Shown here one piece after another: positions 1 to 6,112 of a stretch of 6,444 nucleotides of DNA. Position numbers and translations under genes: made by a program. The DNA comes from CAZCBD01 sp964496755. Its GTDB lineage: Bacteria; Bacteroidota; Ignavibacteria; Ignavibacteriales; Melioribacteraceae. The notes beneath the pieces are model-generated. The model was not told where the DNA came from. It saw only the letters and a list, made by a program, of their open reading frames with translations, and searched no databases. Position 1 is the first letter of the stretch; every line of letters starts with the position of its first letter. The stretch is taken from NCBI GenBank assembly GCA_964496755.1, contig CAZCBD010000156.1, forward strand, positions 1 through 6,444. Direction: 5' to 3'.

Positions 1-1380
1 GGCTATACTTGACATGGATGCAATGGGCAAAAACACAACTATATTTGTTAATGTTGATGCCAACACCGCTACAACAATTTCGCCGGTACCTTTGGCGGCA
101 GCTTCTTTTTTTCCGTTTCCCATTTCTTTATGTCGGAAAATATTTTCAAGAACAACTACTGAATTTGCAACTAGAATTCCCACCGAAGTTGATAATCCCA
201 TAAGCGTCATCACATTCAGGTTGAAACCGGAAATTTGCAACAACATGAATGTTGAAATAATTGAAATTGGCATTGCCAATGCAACAATAAATGTGGAGCG
301 TAAATCGTGCAAGAAGAAAAGTAAAACAAGTGCGGTTAAAACAATTCCCAAGCCTATATTTGTTAAAGTATCTTCAACACTGGAGCGAATAAAAACCGAA
401 CCGTCTTTCACTATATGCAGTTTTACACCTGCGGGTAGATTTTTTTCTATTTCCGGTACCGATTCAATTATTGCTTCTGCAATTTTTACAGTATTACCGT
501 CAGGGCTTTTTACCATAGAAAGTAAAACTACATTGTCATTTTTTTCTTTTGTGAAATTATTGAAATAGACGGTACGCTGTCTTATATCTTTCCCTGAGTC
601 GGAAATTTTTGCAATGTCTTTTAATTTTTTCTTCCCGAAAGGTGTTGGAATTTCAAATTCCTTAATCTCGGAAATGGAATTAAATTTTCCTTTCAAACGT
701 GCGGAATATTCCTGAGTGGAATTCTTGAAATTTCCTCCGGGCATATCCATGTTGCCTGCTGCTATCAACTGATTTAGCTGAGGTAAAGAAATCATATTTT
801 GAAATATCGAACGATTATCAAGTTCAATTTTGATTTCCCTTTCTTGTCCGCCAATTACATTTACTTTACCAACACCTTCGATTTGGGCAAAACGGTCCTT
901 TACTTTTTTATCTGCAAGCTCAAATAATTCTGTTCGTGATAAATTACCGCTTAGAATTACTTCGACCACAGGTTTTGCAGCCAAATCAAATTTTTCAACA
1001 ATAGGTTTTTTTGCGTTTTTGGGTAAATCATTTAGGATTGCATCAATTTTATCTTTTGCTTCTTGTACGGCAATATCAACCTTTTTGTCAAGGTCAAATC
1101 GAATTTGTACCAACGAAACACTTTCCATCGAAAAGGAACGTACAAAATCGATTTTACTGATGGTTGAAACCGCATCTTCAATTTTTTTTGAAATTTGTGT
1201 TTCGATTTCCTGCGGATTCCCACCCGGATAAATAGTAGTAACCGTAACCACCGGAATTTCAACGTTTGGCATCATATCCAGCGACAATGAAAAATATGCA
1301 AGCCCTCCGAAGATTACGAAGACAAGCAAAATCATTGTCATCATAATTGGTCGTTTAATCGATATATCTGAAAGAAACAT
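1..1380 (-). CDS. RND-family efflux pump, inner-membrane permease (AcrB/MexB-like), N-terminal 460 residues, cut by the window edge
   Basis: The reading frame stays open from the ATG at 1380 to the left edge, so only about 45% of a usual ~1,030-residue RND pump is present. It starts with a short cytoplasmic segment and TM1 (about residues 10-30). The PN1 porter region follows, with the family pattern YPGGNPQEIE (51-60). A long periplasmic porter/docking part runs to about residue 335, and then come TM2 (about 341-357), TM3 (about 363-382) and TM4 (about 388-412). By family, such pumps export drugs, detergents or other amphiphiles through a tripartite complex, using proton motive force. In TM4 the usual VDDAIVVVEN is VANSVVVLEN (residues 404-413). 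The two proton-carrying aspartates of AcrB (D407/D408) are therefore Ala405 and Asn406, while the following Glu-Asn is kept. The start is fixed by the TAATG overlap with the upstream adaptor and by GAGG 7 bases before it. The family is certain; the substrate and energy source are unknown. Confidence 0.95.
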   Translation of the reverse strand, partial: MFLSDISIKRPIMMTMILLVFVIFGGLAYFSLSLDMMPNVEIPVVTVTTIYPGGNPQEIETQISKKIEDAVSTISKIDFVRSFSMESVSLVQIRFDLDKKVDIAVQEAKDKIDAILNDLPKNAKKPIVEKFDLAAKPVVEVILSGNLSRTELFELADKKVKDRFAQIEGVGKVNVIGGQEREIKIELDNRSIFQNMISLPQLNQLIAAGNMDMPGGNFKNSTQEYSARLKGKFNSISEIKEFEIPTPFGKKKLKDIAKISDSGKDIRQRTVYFNNFTKEKNDNVVLLSMVKSPDGNTVKIAEAIIESVPEIEKNLPAGVKLHIVKDGSVFIRSSVEDTLTNIGLGIVLTALVLLFFLHDLRSTFIVALAMPISIISTFMLLQISGFNLNVMTLMGLSTSVGILVANSVVVLENIFRHKEMGNGKKEAAAKGTGEIVVAVLASTLTNIVVFLPIASMSSIA

Positions 1381-2432
1381 TATTTAACCTCATTAATATT
1401 TTGAATTTTCACATTGTCTTTTAAAAGTAATTGGCCTTCGGTAATTATGGAATCACCGTCTTTTAATCCTGAAAGCACCTCAACTTTTAAACCGTAATTT
1501 TTCCCTAAAGTTACTTTTCTTTTTTTTGCAATATTTTTATTAGCAACAAAAACAAAGGTTTCATTTTCTCGAATTATTAAATTCTTTCTATCGATTGCAA
1601 TAATGGGCTTTTCGCTTTTATTTATAATTTGGATTTCTGCCGTAGTTCCTGCCCGAATTTCTTTTTTCGAATTATCAAATTCCGCAACAACCTGAAAAGC
1701 TTGTGTTCTAGGATTCATTGCAACGTCTATTTCAACAATTTTTCCGTAAATTGTTTTTCCTTGCCACGTTGCAATAGCTTCAACACCTTTTTTGAAAGCT
1801 TCAATTTCTTTTTCCGAAATCAAAATTTTTGCTTTTAATTTCGAAACGTTGGCAATGGTAAACAAATGTGCCTTTTCTTTAACATTATCATTTTCTCGAA
1901 CAGAAATTTTTGTGATGTATCCGCTAATGGGGGCAGTTACTTTTATTAATTCTTTAACATTATCAAAGTTTGCTTTACTTACTTTATATTGAGTTTTAAT
2001 ATTATCCAAAGTTTGTAGCGAAATGCCGCCGGTTTCGTAAAGTTTTTTATAACGCTCATAAGAAGTTTTACTGTTTTCGAATGCAACTTTTGCTTGATAA
2101 TATTTTGCGCGAGGATTGTTTTTAGGAAGAGTTAAAAGCAATTGATCTTTTTTTACAAAATCGCCTACTTTAACAAATATTTTTTCTATTCTATCACCAA
2201 CCTTTGCAAAGACACTGGTTTCTTTAACTCCGGTTAGCATTGCGTTATAATTTAATTTGTTACTGATAATCTTTGCCGAAACAATTTCCGTTTTAACGGG
2301 AATACCGTTTTCTTTATGAATCTGATTCATATTTTTTAATTCGGCTTTTTGATTATCGCAAGCCGAACTAAGTAATAACATTGTAGCGATTATTACGATG
2401 TTAAATATTTTAATGTGTTTTGATTTTAACAT
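1380..2432 (-). CDS. RND efflux periplasmic adaptor (membrane fusion protein, HlyD/AcrA type), lipoprotein
   Basis: This 350-residue protein would link the inner-membrane RND pump to an outer-membrane channel. Residues 1-25 form a lipoprotein signal: a basic N-terminus, a hydrophobic stretch, and SSAC with Cys25 as the predicted lipidation site. The -3 residue is Ser rather than the more common Leu, so the lipobox is slightly atypical. A first lipoyl half-motif lies at about 72-104 (IEKIFVKVGDFVKKDQLL). It is followed by a short alpha-hairpin (about 107-160), the second lipoyl half (about 164-194, TAPISGYITKISV), a beta-barrel domain (about 197-272) and a membrane-proximal domain ending with GLKDGDSIITEGQLLLKDNV. 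The length is normal for the family. The ATG at 2432 is preceded by GAGG with an 8-base spacer. It lies 17 bp after tetR and overlaps the pump start by one base, so the three are one operon. Confidence 0.95.
   Translation of the reverse strand: MLKSKHIKIFNIVIIATMLLLSSACDNQKAELKNMNQIHKENGIPVKTEIVSAKIISNKLNYNAMLTGVKETSVFAKVGDRIEKIFVKVGDFVKKDQLLLTLPKNNPRAKYYQAKVAFENSKTSYERYKKLYETGGISLQTLDNIKTQYKVSKANFDNVKELIKVTAPISGYITKISVRENDNVKEKAHLFTIANVSKLKAKILISEKEIEAFKKGVEAIATWQGKTIYGKIVEIDVAMNPRTQAFQVVAEFDNSKKEIRAGTTAEIQIINKSEKPIIAIDRKNLIIRENETFVFVANKNIAKKRKVTLGKNYGLKVEVLSGLKDGDSIITEGQLLLKDNVKIQNINEVK
1388..1391 (-). promoter_or_regulatory. Ribosome binding site (GAGG) for the RND pump, inside the adaptor gene
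   Basis: GAGG (CCTC on the plus strand) lies 7 bases before the pump ATG and within the last codons of the adaptor. Together with the TAATG stop/start overlap, this points to translational coupling of adaptor and pump. Confidence 0.7.
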
Positions 2433-2440
2433 AAGTTATG

Positions 2441-2444
2441 CCTC
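2441..2444 (-). promoter_or_regulatory. Ribosome binding site (GAGG) for the adaptor gene
   Basis: GAGG sits 8 bases before the ATG at 2432, in the 17-bp gap after the tetR stop codon. It supports both the chosen adaptor start and the use of Shine-Dalgarno initiation in this organism. Confidence 0.65.
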
Positions 2445-2449
2445 ATAAT

Positions 2450-3064
2450 TTATTTTTTGTTTATTTCAATTCCGTGTAAAAATATATCTATGAATTCATC
2501 CGCCTTTTCTTTCATAGAATAAGCAGAGGGATTTATAAACCAAAATGACATGATGCCAAAAAAGAAACTGGCGATGGCGTAAGTTACACTTTCCGGGGAG
2601 AGGTCTTTTCTAAGTGTACCGTCTGATTTTGCTGCGGTTAAAATATCGAGTAAAGCACTTAAACCCGGTTCGTCACCAACTTTAGAGTTTGGCTTTATGT
2701 ATTTATATTGCCCTGTTATTTGTGTTTTGAATAACAATTCTTCAATTTCTCTGAATTCCTTATCCGATTCAAATTTATCTAAAATAGTTATCATTCCTTT
2801 TTTTAATGCCGCAAGGGGAGGGTGTCCTTCGGCCTTAATTTGTTCAATCGTTGCCATCATTTTGCTCTGATTTTCTTTGCATATTGCCGAAAATAATTCC
2901 TGTTTGTTTTTGAAGTGCCAATAAATAGCACCCCTTGTAACCCCAACCTTTTTTGCGATCTCTTCTAATTTGGTAGCAGTGTAGCCGTTTTTCGAAAAAA
3001 TCTTAATAGCGGTTTTTATTATTTTTTTTCGTGTAATTTCAGCTTCTTCTTTTGTCTTTCGCAT
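2450..3064 (-). CDS. TetR/AcrR-family transcriptional repressor of the RND efflux operon
   Basis: This 204-residue regulator has an N-terminal DNA-binding domain typical of AcrR. The opening MRKTKEEAEITRKKI is followed by a helix-turn-helix at about 33-54 (LEEIAKKVGVTRGAIYWHFK). The C-terminal half is helical and should bind an inducer and form the dimer, including an aromatic stretch at about 166-178 (ASFFFGIMSFWF) suited to hydrophobic ligands. I chose the ATG at 3064 rather than an in-frame TTG at 3097. The TTG overlaps the predicted -10 box and would not be transcribed, whereas the ATG has AAGG 6 bases upstream and gives the normal AcrR N-terminus. As first gene of the operon and next to a perfect palindrome, it very likely represses itself and the adaptor and pump genes, with release by a pump substrate. 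The inducer is not predictable from sequence. Confidence 0.93.
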   Translation of the reverse strand: MRKTKEEAEITRKKIIKTAIKIFSKNGYTATKLEEIAKKVGVTRGAIYWHFKNKQELFSAICKENQSKMMATIEQIKAEGHPPLAALKKGMITILDKFESDKEFREIEELLFKTQITGQYKYIKPNSKVGDEPGLSALLDILTAAKSDGTLRKDLSPESVTYAIASFFFGIMSFWFINPSAYSMKEKADEFIDIFLHGIEINKK

Positions 3065-3096
3065 TTTGGACCTTAAAATGTTTTTTTTACAATACA

Positions 3097-3126
3097 ATTA
3101 TACAAACATACGTGTATGTTTGTCAA
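3097..3126 (-). promoter_or_regulatory. Promoter of the tetR-adaptor-pump operon (TTGACA-N18-TATAAT)
   Basis: Read on the minus strand, TTGACA (3126-3121) and TATAAT (3102-3097) are both perfect sigma-70-type consensus hexamers, separated by 18 bp. Transcription should start near 3088-3091, giving a leader of about 25 bases before the tetR ATG. Read by Bacteroidota rules, the same stretch gives TTG-N21-TATAATTG, one mismatch from TAnnTTTG, so either type of main sigma factor could use it. The spacer is filled by the operator palindrome. Confidence 0.75.
3102..3123. promoter_or_regulatory. Perfect palindromic operator (10 bp arms, 2 bp centre), probable TetR-family binding site
   Basis: ACAAACATAC (3102-3111) and GTATGTTTGT (3114-3123) are exact reverse complements around a GT centre. 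The size and the arm composition resemble known AcrR/TtgR-type operators. It exactly fills the spacer of the tetR promoter and touches both hexamers, so a bound repressor dimer would block RNA polymerase. It also overlaps the presumed upstream element of the divergent dus promoter. Confidence 0.8.
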
Positions 3127-3152
3127 GTTTAAAATTTAATTTCTTAACTTTG
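3120..3152 (+). promoter_or_regulatory. Bacteroidota-type promoter of dus (TTG-N22-TAACTTTG)
   Basis: TAACTTTG (3145-3152) matches the Bacteroidota -7 consensus TAnnTTTG. A TTG (3120-3122; TTTG from 3119) lies 22 bp upstream, within the 17-23 bp spacing reported for Flavobacterium. The leader to the ATG at 3173 would be under 20 bases and shows no Shine-Dalgarno sequence. The upstream element lies inside the operator palindrome. Confidence 0.55.
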
Positions 3153-3160
3153 TAAGTTAA
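3144..3160. repeat. Second perfect inverted repeat (7 bp arms, 3 bp centre) over the dus start region
   Basis: TTAACTT (3144-3150) and AAGTTAA (3154-3160) are exact reverse complements around TGT. The repeat covers the predicted -7 box and the transcription start of dus. It differs in sequence from the tetR operator, so it could bind another regulator, or simply be an AT-rich coincidence. Confidence 0.4.
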
Positions 3161-3172
3161 ATTGGTATCAAA

Positions 3173-4120
3173 ATGACAGAAAAAAAAGATAAATTTATTT
3201 TAGCACCAATACGCGGTGTAACAAATTACATTTTCAGAAATGTTTTCCGGAAATATTTTTTCGGATTTGATTTTGCCGTTTCGCCTTTTATTCCGACAAC
3301 AAAAGGGAAAGAGGTGAAATTCAAATTATTGAAAGATGTTTTACCGGCAAATAATTTAATGCCGATTGAACCGCAGATTATTGGTAAAGATCCGGAGGAT
3401 ATTATCTTAACGGCAAATTCAATTTATGATTTGGGATACAAAACAGTAAATTGGAATTTAGGATGTCCGCATAAACAGGTTGCAAAAAGAAAGCGTGGTT
3501 CGGGAATGCTTCCGCATCCGGAAATGATACATGAAATTTTATCATTGGTAATACCAAAATTAAGAGGTGAATTTTCCATAAAATTGAGGCTTGGCCGAAA
3601 AGATAAAAATGAAATATTTTCTGTATTGGAGGTGTTAAAAAAATTCCCGATTAAACATATAACTATTCACCCGAGAACGGGGGAACAAATGTATCAAGGA
3701 TCTGCCGATGTAGATTTTTTCGAAAAATGTATTCCTTTCATAAATACAGATCTAATTTATAATGGTGATATTTTTTCCAAAGAAGATTTTTATGCCTTGA
3801 AACAAAGATTTCCGAAAATAAATAATTGGATGATTGGCAGAGGTGTTCTATTTAATCCGTTTCTAATTGATGAAATTAGTAATAACGTTGCATACACCGA
3901 AAGTCTGAAAAAGGAAAAACTAGAAAAATTTCACAGTGAAATATTTGAAATAAATGAAAGCATTTTATTTGGTGAAAATCATTTGCTTGGTAGAATGAAA
4001 GAATTTTGGTTCTATTTCAGTAAAAATTTTATTGACGGAAAAAAATTTTTAAAGCGGATTCAGAAAGCAAAATCAAAAAACGAATATGAAAATATTGTTA
4101 CCGAATTATTTGAACTGTAA
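3173..4120 (+). CDS. dus: tRNA-dihydrouridine synthase (Dus family)
   Basis: This 315-residue cytoplasmic flavoenzyme should reduce specific uridines in the tRNA D-loop to dihydrouridine using FMN and NAD(P)H. The TIM-barrel signatures appear in order: LAPIRGVTN at the start (10-18), Gln68 in EPQIIG, and NLGCPHKQV with the catalytic Cys98. Next come IKLRLG with Lys137, the FMN-contacting IHPRTG (165-170, His166 and Arg168), NGDI (197-200) and the phosphate-binding IGRGVLFNP (221-229). A C-terminal helical tRNA-binding region follows. All key residues are present and the length is normal. The subtype (A, B or C position specificity) cannot be assigned from sequence alone; the short form and PHKQVAKRKRGSGML pattern suggest a divergent branch. 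It is divergent from the efflux operon and is followed by the lipoprotein gene after 51 bp. Confidence 0.93.
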   Translation: MTEKKDKFILAPIRGVTNYIFRNVFRKYFFGFDFAVSPFIPTTKGKEVKFKLLKDVLPANNLMPIEPQIIGKDPEDIILTANSIYDLGYKTVNWNLGCPHKQVAKRKRGSGMLPHPEMIHEILSLVIPKLRGEFSIKLRLGRKDKNEIFSVLEVLKKFPIKHITIHPRTGEQMYQGSADVDFFEKCIPFINTDLIYNGDIFSKEDFYALKQRFPKINNWMIGRGVLFNPFLIDEISNNVAYTESLKKEKLEKFHSEIFEINESILFGENHLLGRMKEFWFYFSKNFIDGKKFLKRIQKAKSKNEYENIVTELFEL

Positions 4121-4161
4121 TAAATTTATTAAACGCTTATTGTTGTTGAGTATTTTAATAG

Positions 4162-4170
4162 GGAGAAGGT
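4162..4170 (+). promoter_or_regulatory. Strong ribosome binding site deciding a TTG start
   Basis: GGAGAAGGT precedes the TTG at 4172, with GGAG 6 bases from the start codon. The frame then opens directly into a lipoprotein signal peptide (MKKIIILSF), so TTG is the likely initiation codon. No in-frame ATG in this region would preserve the signal. Confidence 0.65.
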
Positions 4171-4171
4171 T

Positions 4172-5449
4172 TTGAAAAAAATTATAATTTTATCATTTGT
4201 TTTAATTTTATGCGTTAGTTGTGCAAAGGAAAAGAATTTGAAATTGGATCAATTGGCAGAACAATATGTTAAGCTTGTTCTTGAAGTGGGTTTATATGAT
4301 AACAACTTTGTAGATGCTTATTACGGACCGGCAGAATGGAAGAAAATAGTAAAGGAAAAGCAATTTCCATTTAAAAGATTGAAAAGTAATACGAGTAAAA
4401 TTTTAACTCATTTAAATGAAATCAAATATCCGAAAAAGGAAATTCAAAGTCAGCGGAGATTATCATTTCTCAAAAAACAAGTAATTGCTCTCGGAGCACG
4501 AATTGAATTTCTAAATGGCGCAAAATTCACTTTCGATGAAGAGGCAAAGTTATTGTTCGATGTTAATCCGCCACATTATACGGCGGAACACTTTGACTCA
4601 CTTTTGTCGGAATTGGAATTAGTGCTTCCCGGAAAGGGCAACCTGCAACAGCGGTTTGAAAAGTACAGGCATAAATTTATTATTCCAAAAGATAAGCTTT
4701 CGGCTGTATTTGCGGCAGCCATAAACGAAGGCAGAAAAAGAACTAAAAAGAAAATTGCGCTTCCGGCAAACGAAAACTTTGTTGTGGAGTATGTGTCAAA
4801 TAAATCGTGGGGAGCTTATAATTGGTATAAGGGGAATAATTTTAGTGTGATTCAGTTTAATACCGATATAACAGCATATATAGATAGAGCTGTTGATTTA
4901 GCTTGTCACGAAGGGTATCCAGGGCATCATGTTTTTAACTCCCTATTGGAGGGGAAATTGTATAAAGAAAAAGGTTGGGTTGAATATTCGGTTTATCCGT
5001 TATTCAGTCCTCAATCCTTTATTGCCGAAGGAACGGCAAATTATGGAATTGAGATTGCTTTCAATAAAGAGCAGCGGTTGAGTTTTGAAAAAAAAGTTTT
5101 ATTTCCGCTAGCCGGAATAGATTCGAGTCTCGCAGATAATTATTACAAAATTCTTACGTTGGTAGCAAAATTAAATTACGCCGGAAACGAAGCGGCAAGA
5201 AATTACATAGATGGAAACTTTACCGAAAATCAAGCGATTAATTGGATGATTAAATATTTACTCATGACACCCGAAAGGGCTGCAAAAAGATTGGAATTTA
5301 TTAAAATCTACAGGAGCTATGTGGTAAATTATAATTTGGGCAAAGATTTGATTGCAAAGTATATTAAGAAGAAAACTAAAAACGGAGAATCCGAATGGAA
5401 AGTTTTCGAAGAATTACTTTCCGCACCTATCGTGCCCTCAGAGCTTTAA
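4172..5449 (+). CDS. Lipoprotein with HEGYPGHH motif, DUF885-type putative zinc metallopeptidase
   Basis: This 425-residue exported protein begins with a lipoprotein signal (hydrophobic residues 4-16, then CVSC with Cys17 as the lipidation site), so it should sit on a membrane facing the periplasm or exterior. Residues 26-55 carry a pattern (LAEQYVKLVLEVGLYDNNFV then DAYYGPAEW) that I recall from a conserved DUF885-like group. The core is HEGYPGHH (246-253), the HExxPGHH variant of a zinc-peptidase helix. It is followed about 33 residues later by FIAEGTANYG, in which Glu286 is a candidate third metal ligand. The arrangement resembles gluzincin peptidases, but no substrate is known to me and activity is inference. 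At 425 residues it is shorter than many DUF885 proteins (550-600). It starts with TTG after a strong ribosome binding site, 51 bp after dus. No separate promoter is clear, so co-transcription with dus is possible. Confidence 0.8.
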   Translation: MKKIIILSFVLILCVSCAKEKNLKLDQLAEQYVKLVLEVGLYDNNFVDAYYGPAEWKKIVKEKQFPFKRLKSNTSKILTHLNEIKYPKKEIQSQRRLSFLKKQVIALGARIEFLNGAKFTFDEEAKLLFDVNPPHYTAEHFDSLLSELELVLPGKGNLQQRFEKYRHKFIIPKDKLSAVFAAAINEGRKRTKKKIALPANENFVVEYVSNKSWGAYNWYKGNNFSVIQFNTDITAYIDRAVDLACHEGYPGHHVFNSLLEGKLYKEKGWVEYSVYPLFSPQSFIAEGTANYGIEIAFNKEQRLSFEKKVLFPLAGIDSSLADNYYKILTLVAKLNYAGNEAARNYIDGNFTENQAINWMIKYLLMTPERAAKRLEFIKIYRSYVVNYNLGKDLIAKYIKKKTKNGESEWKVFEELLSAPIVPSEL

Positions 5450-5506
5450 GTTAATTCGAGGCCAAAGAGTTAGTTAATACATGTTCAGTAAATAAATGGA
5501 ATAAAT

Positions 5507-6112
5507 ATGTGTTTGATGTGTGAATTAAAATCCGAAACAAAATACTTGCATGTAAGATTAATGCATAGTAAATATTTTCAAGCAATGTTAAGGGGGAATT
5601 TTTCACTTGAAATGTATTTAAATGAATTGTTTGGGCTTGAAGTAATTTATTCGGGCATAGAAAGTAAAATTCAAAAATATAAAAATACCGAATTAGATTT
5701 TATATATGAGAATTATATTTACAAAGTTTCATGGATTAGAGATGATATCAGTTATTTTAACCATGAAAAATTTAACCCTAAAGAAAAGGTAATTGAAAAG
5801 GCAGAGAAATTCAAAGAAGCATTTTGTAACGCATTGAATAAAAATATTGTTGAGTCTTTCGGATATCTTTATATTCTTGAAGGCTCTGCACTCGGCACGT
5901 TTATTTTGAAAAAACATGTTGTCCGAAAATTGAATTTAACCAACGATGGCGGAACAAAATTTTTATCCAATTCACAAATCGATGTAAAAGAACATTGGGC
6001 AAATCTTAAAGATTATGTGAATAATAATGTGAGCGCCGGCTTCAAACCAAGCGTCATTGAAGAGGCCATCAACGGGTTTAAAATTATTAATGAAATGTAT
6101 GCGGCAATATGA
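5507..6112 (+). CDS. Heme-oxygenase-like protein (probable biliverdin-producing heme oxygenase)
   Basis: This 201-residue all-helical cytoplasmic protein resembles short bacterial heme oxygenases, including those that supply biliverdin to bacteriophytochromes. The N-terminal helix LKSETKYLH (7-15) matches the family pattern LRxxTxxxH and makes His15 the candidate proximal heme ligand. LRGNFSLEMYLNELFGLEVIY (28-48) fits helix 2 of the family. YLYILEGSALGTFIL (120-134) matches the LEGSxLG segment of the distal helix. Family members cleave heme to biliverdin, carbon monoxide and iron, for iron scavenging or pigment synthesis. No phytochrome, heme-uptake gene or Fur-like site is visible nearby, so the physiological role is open. 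The start is uncertain: ATG at 5507 or at 5516 (three codons later). Neither has a good Shine-Dalgarno sequence. The longer form begins MCLMC, a CxxC. A non-heme-binding member of the wider TenA/heme-oxygenase fold remains possible. Confidence 0.85.
   Translation: MCLMCELKSETKYLHVRLMHSKYFQAMLRGNFSLEMYLNELFGLEVIYSGIESKIQKYKNTELDFIYENYIYKVSWIRDDISYFNHEKFNPKEKVIEKAEKFKEAFCNALNKNIVESFGYLYILEGSALGTFILKKHVVRKLNLTNDGGTKFLSNSQIDVKEHWANLKDYVNNNVSAGFKPSVIEEAINGFKIINEMYAAI

Noticed and set aside
14..568. 184-codon open frame on the plus strand
   Set aside because: It lies antisense to the RND pump gene, whose protein matches the family throughout. The plus-strand product shows no recognisable domain or ribosome binding site.
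830..1262. Open frames on the plus (830-1231) and minus (1032-1262) strands
   Set aside because: Both overlap the well-supported RND pump reading frame and have low-complexity translations with no family features.
1629..1992. Two short plus-strand frames inside the adaptor gene
   Set aside because: They are antisense to the adaptor and their Phe/Asn-rich translations are what the reverse of a Lys-rich gene gives.
3065..3097. Eleven-residue N-terminal extension of the TetR protein from a TTG at 3097
   Set aside because: The TTG coincides with the last base of the TATAAT box, so it would lie upstream of the transcript start. The ATG at 3064 has AAGG upstream and gives the standard AcrR-like N-terminus.
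5729..5917. 62-codon minus-strand frame
   Set aside because: It is antisense to the heme-oxygenase-like gene, with no promoter or domain support.
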